This document shows positions 5,318-5,385 of a DNA stretch of 5,385 nt, in pieces. The notes under the pieces are model-generated. The model ran no database searches. It was not told where the DNA came from and saw only the letters and a program-made list of their open reading frames with translations. The translations under genes and the position numbers were made by a program. The first letter of the stretch is position 1, and every line of letters begins with the position of its first letter. Source of the stretch: a bacterium (GTDB taxonomy: Bacteria; Vulcanimicrobiota; Xenobia; Xenobiales; Xenobiaceae); the NCBI GenBank assembly GCA_017444045.1, contig JAFSXO010000042.1:1-5385 (forward strand), read 5' to 3'.

Positions 5318-5385
5318 ATGAGCGACATCGTCTCCACCAGTTATGGTAGGGCAGATTTAGGCCAGGATGTGGCCAATACAATTGA
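5318..5385 (+). CDS. Start of an unidentified protein, 3' partial
   Basis: 22 codons are visible, starting MSDIVSTSYGRADLGQD and open to the window edge. The strong ribosome site 4 nt upstream supports a real gene. It is too short for any family assignment. It is transcribed divergently from tRNA-Leu, with repeat copy B between them. Its ATG overlaps the TGA of a 10-codon frame beginning at 5289. Confidence 0.65.
   Translation, partial: MSDIVSTSYGRADLGQDVANTI

Overview
The window carries two unrelated blocks of genes separated and bounded by repeat DNA. The left half (positions 2-2231, plus strand) holds two adjacent proteins of unknown function, the first cut by the window edge. They are paralogues. 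Both use a repeated helical domain of about 65 residues that ends in an LTxEQ(L/V)x(Y/W) motif, and both carry proline-rich, internally repeated linkers. The second has a single membrane anchor near its N-terminus, which suggests a pair of envelope proteins that reach out from the inner membrane. No known family could be named from the sequence alone.

The right half is a conserved housekeeping block on the minus strand. In transcription order it is a strong promoter, tRNA-Leu(GAG) with an encoded CCA end, an intrinsic terminator, rnd (ribonuclease D with two HRDC domains) and murB (UDP-N-acetylenolpyruvoylglucosamine reductase, type I). rnd and murB are 54 bp apart and probably co-transcribed. 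A new plus-strand gene with a strong ribosome binding site starts at 5318 and runs off the window.

The two long non-coding gaps (2232-2529 and 5012-5317) are made largely of repeats. The first is a 240-bp MITE-like element with imperfect terminal inverted repeats and a nested GC-rich palindromic cassette. Its left 109 bp recur at 5108-5216 in inverted orientation (95 of 109 bases identical, no gaps). The two copies bracket the murB-rnd-tRNA block. Both contain an unchanged 16-bp palindrome, and the second copy is itself flanked by 22-bp direct repeats. This dispersed intergenic repeat family is the most unusual nucleic-acid feature here; the tandem paralogue pair is the most unusual protein feature.

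Organism: a bacterium of moderate GC content. MurB shows peptidoglycan synthesis, and the type I MurB, ribonuclease D and encoded tRNA CCA are compatible with a Gram-negative lineage. The GGGGGAG-type palindrome recalls repeats I associate with gut anaerobes. Neither point fixes a phylum, and I do not assign one.
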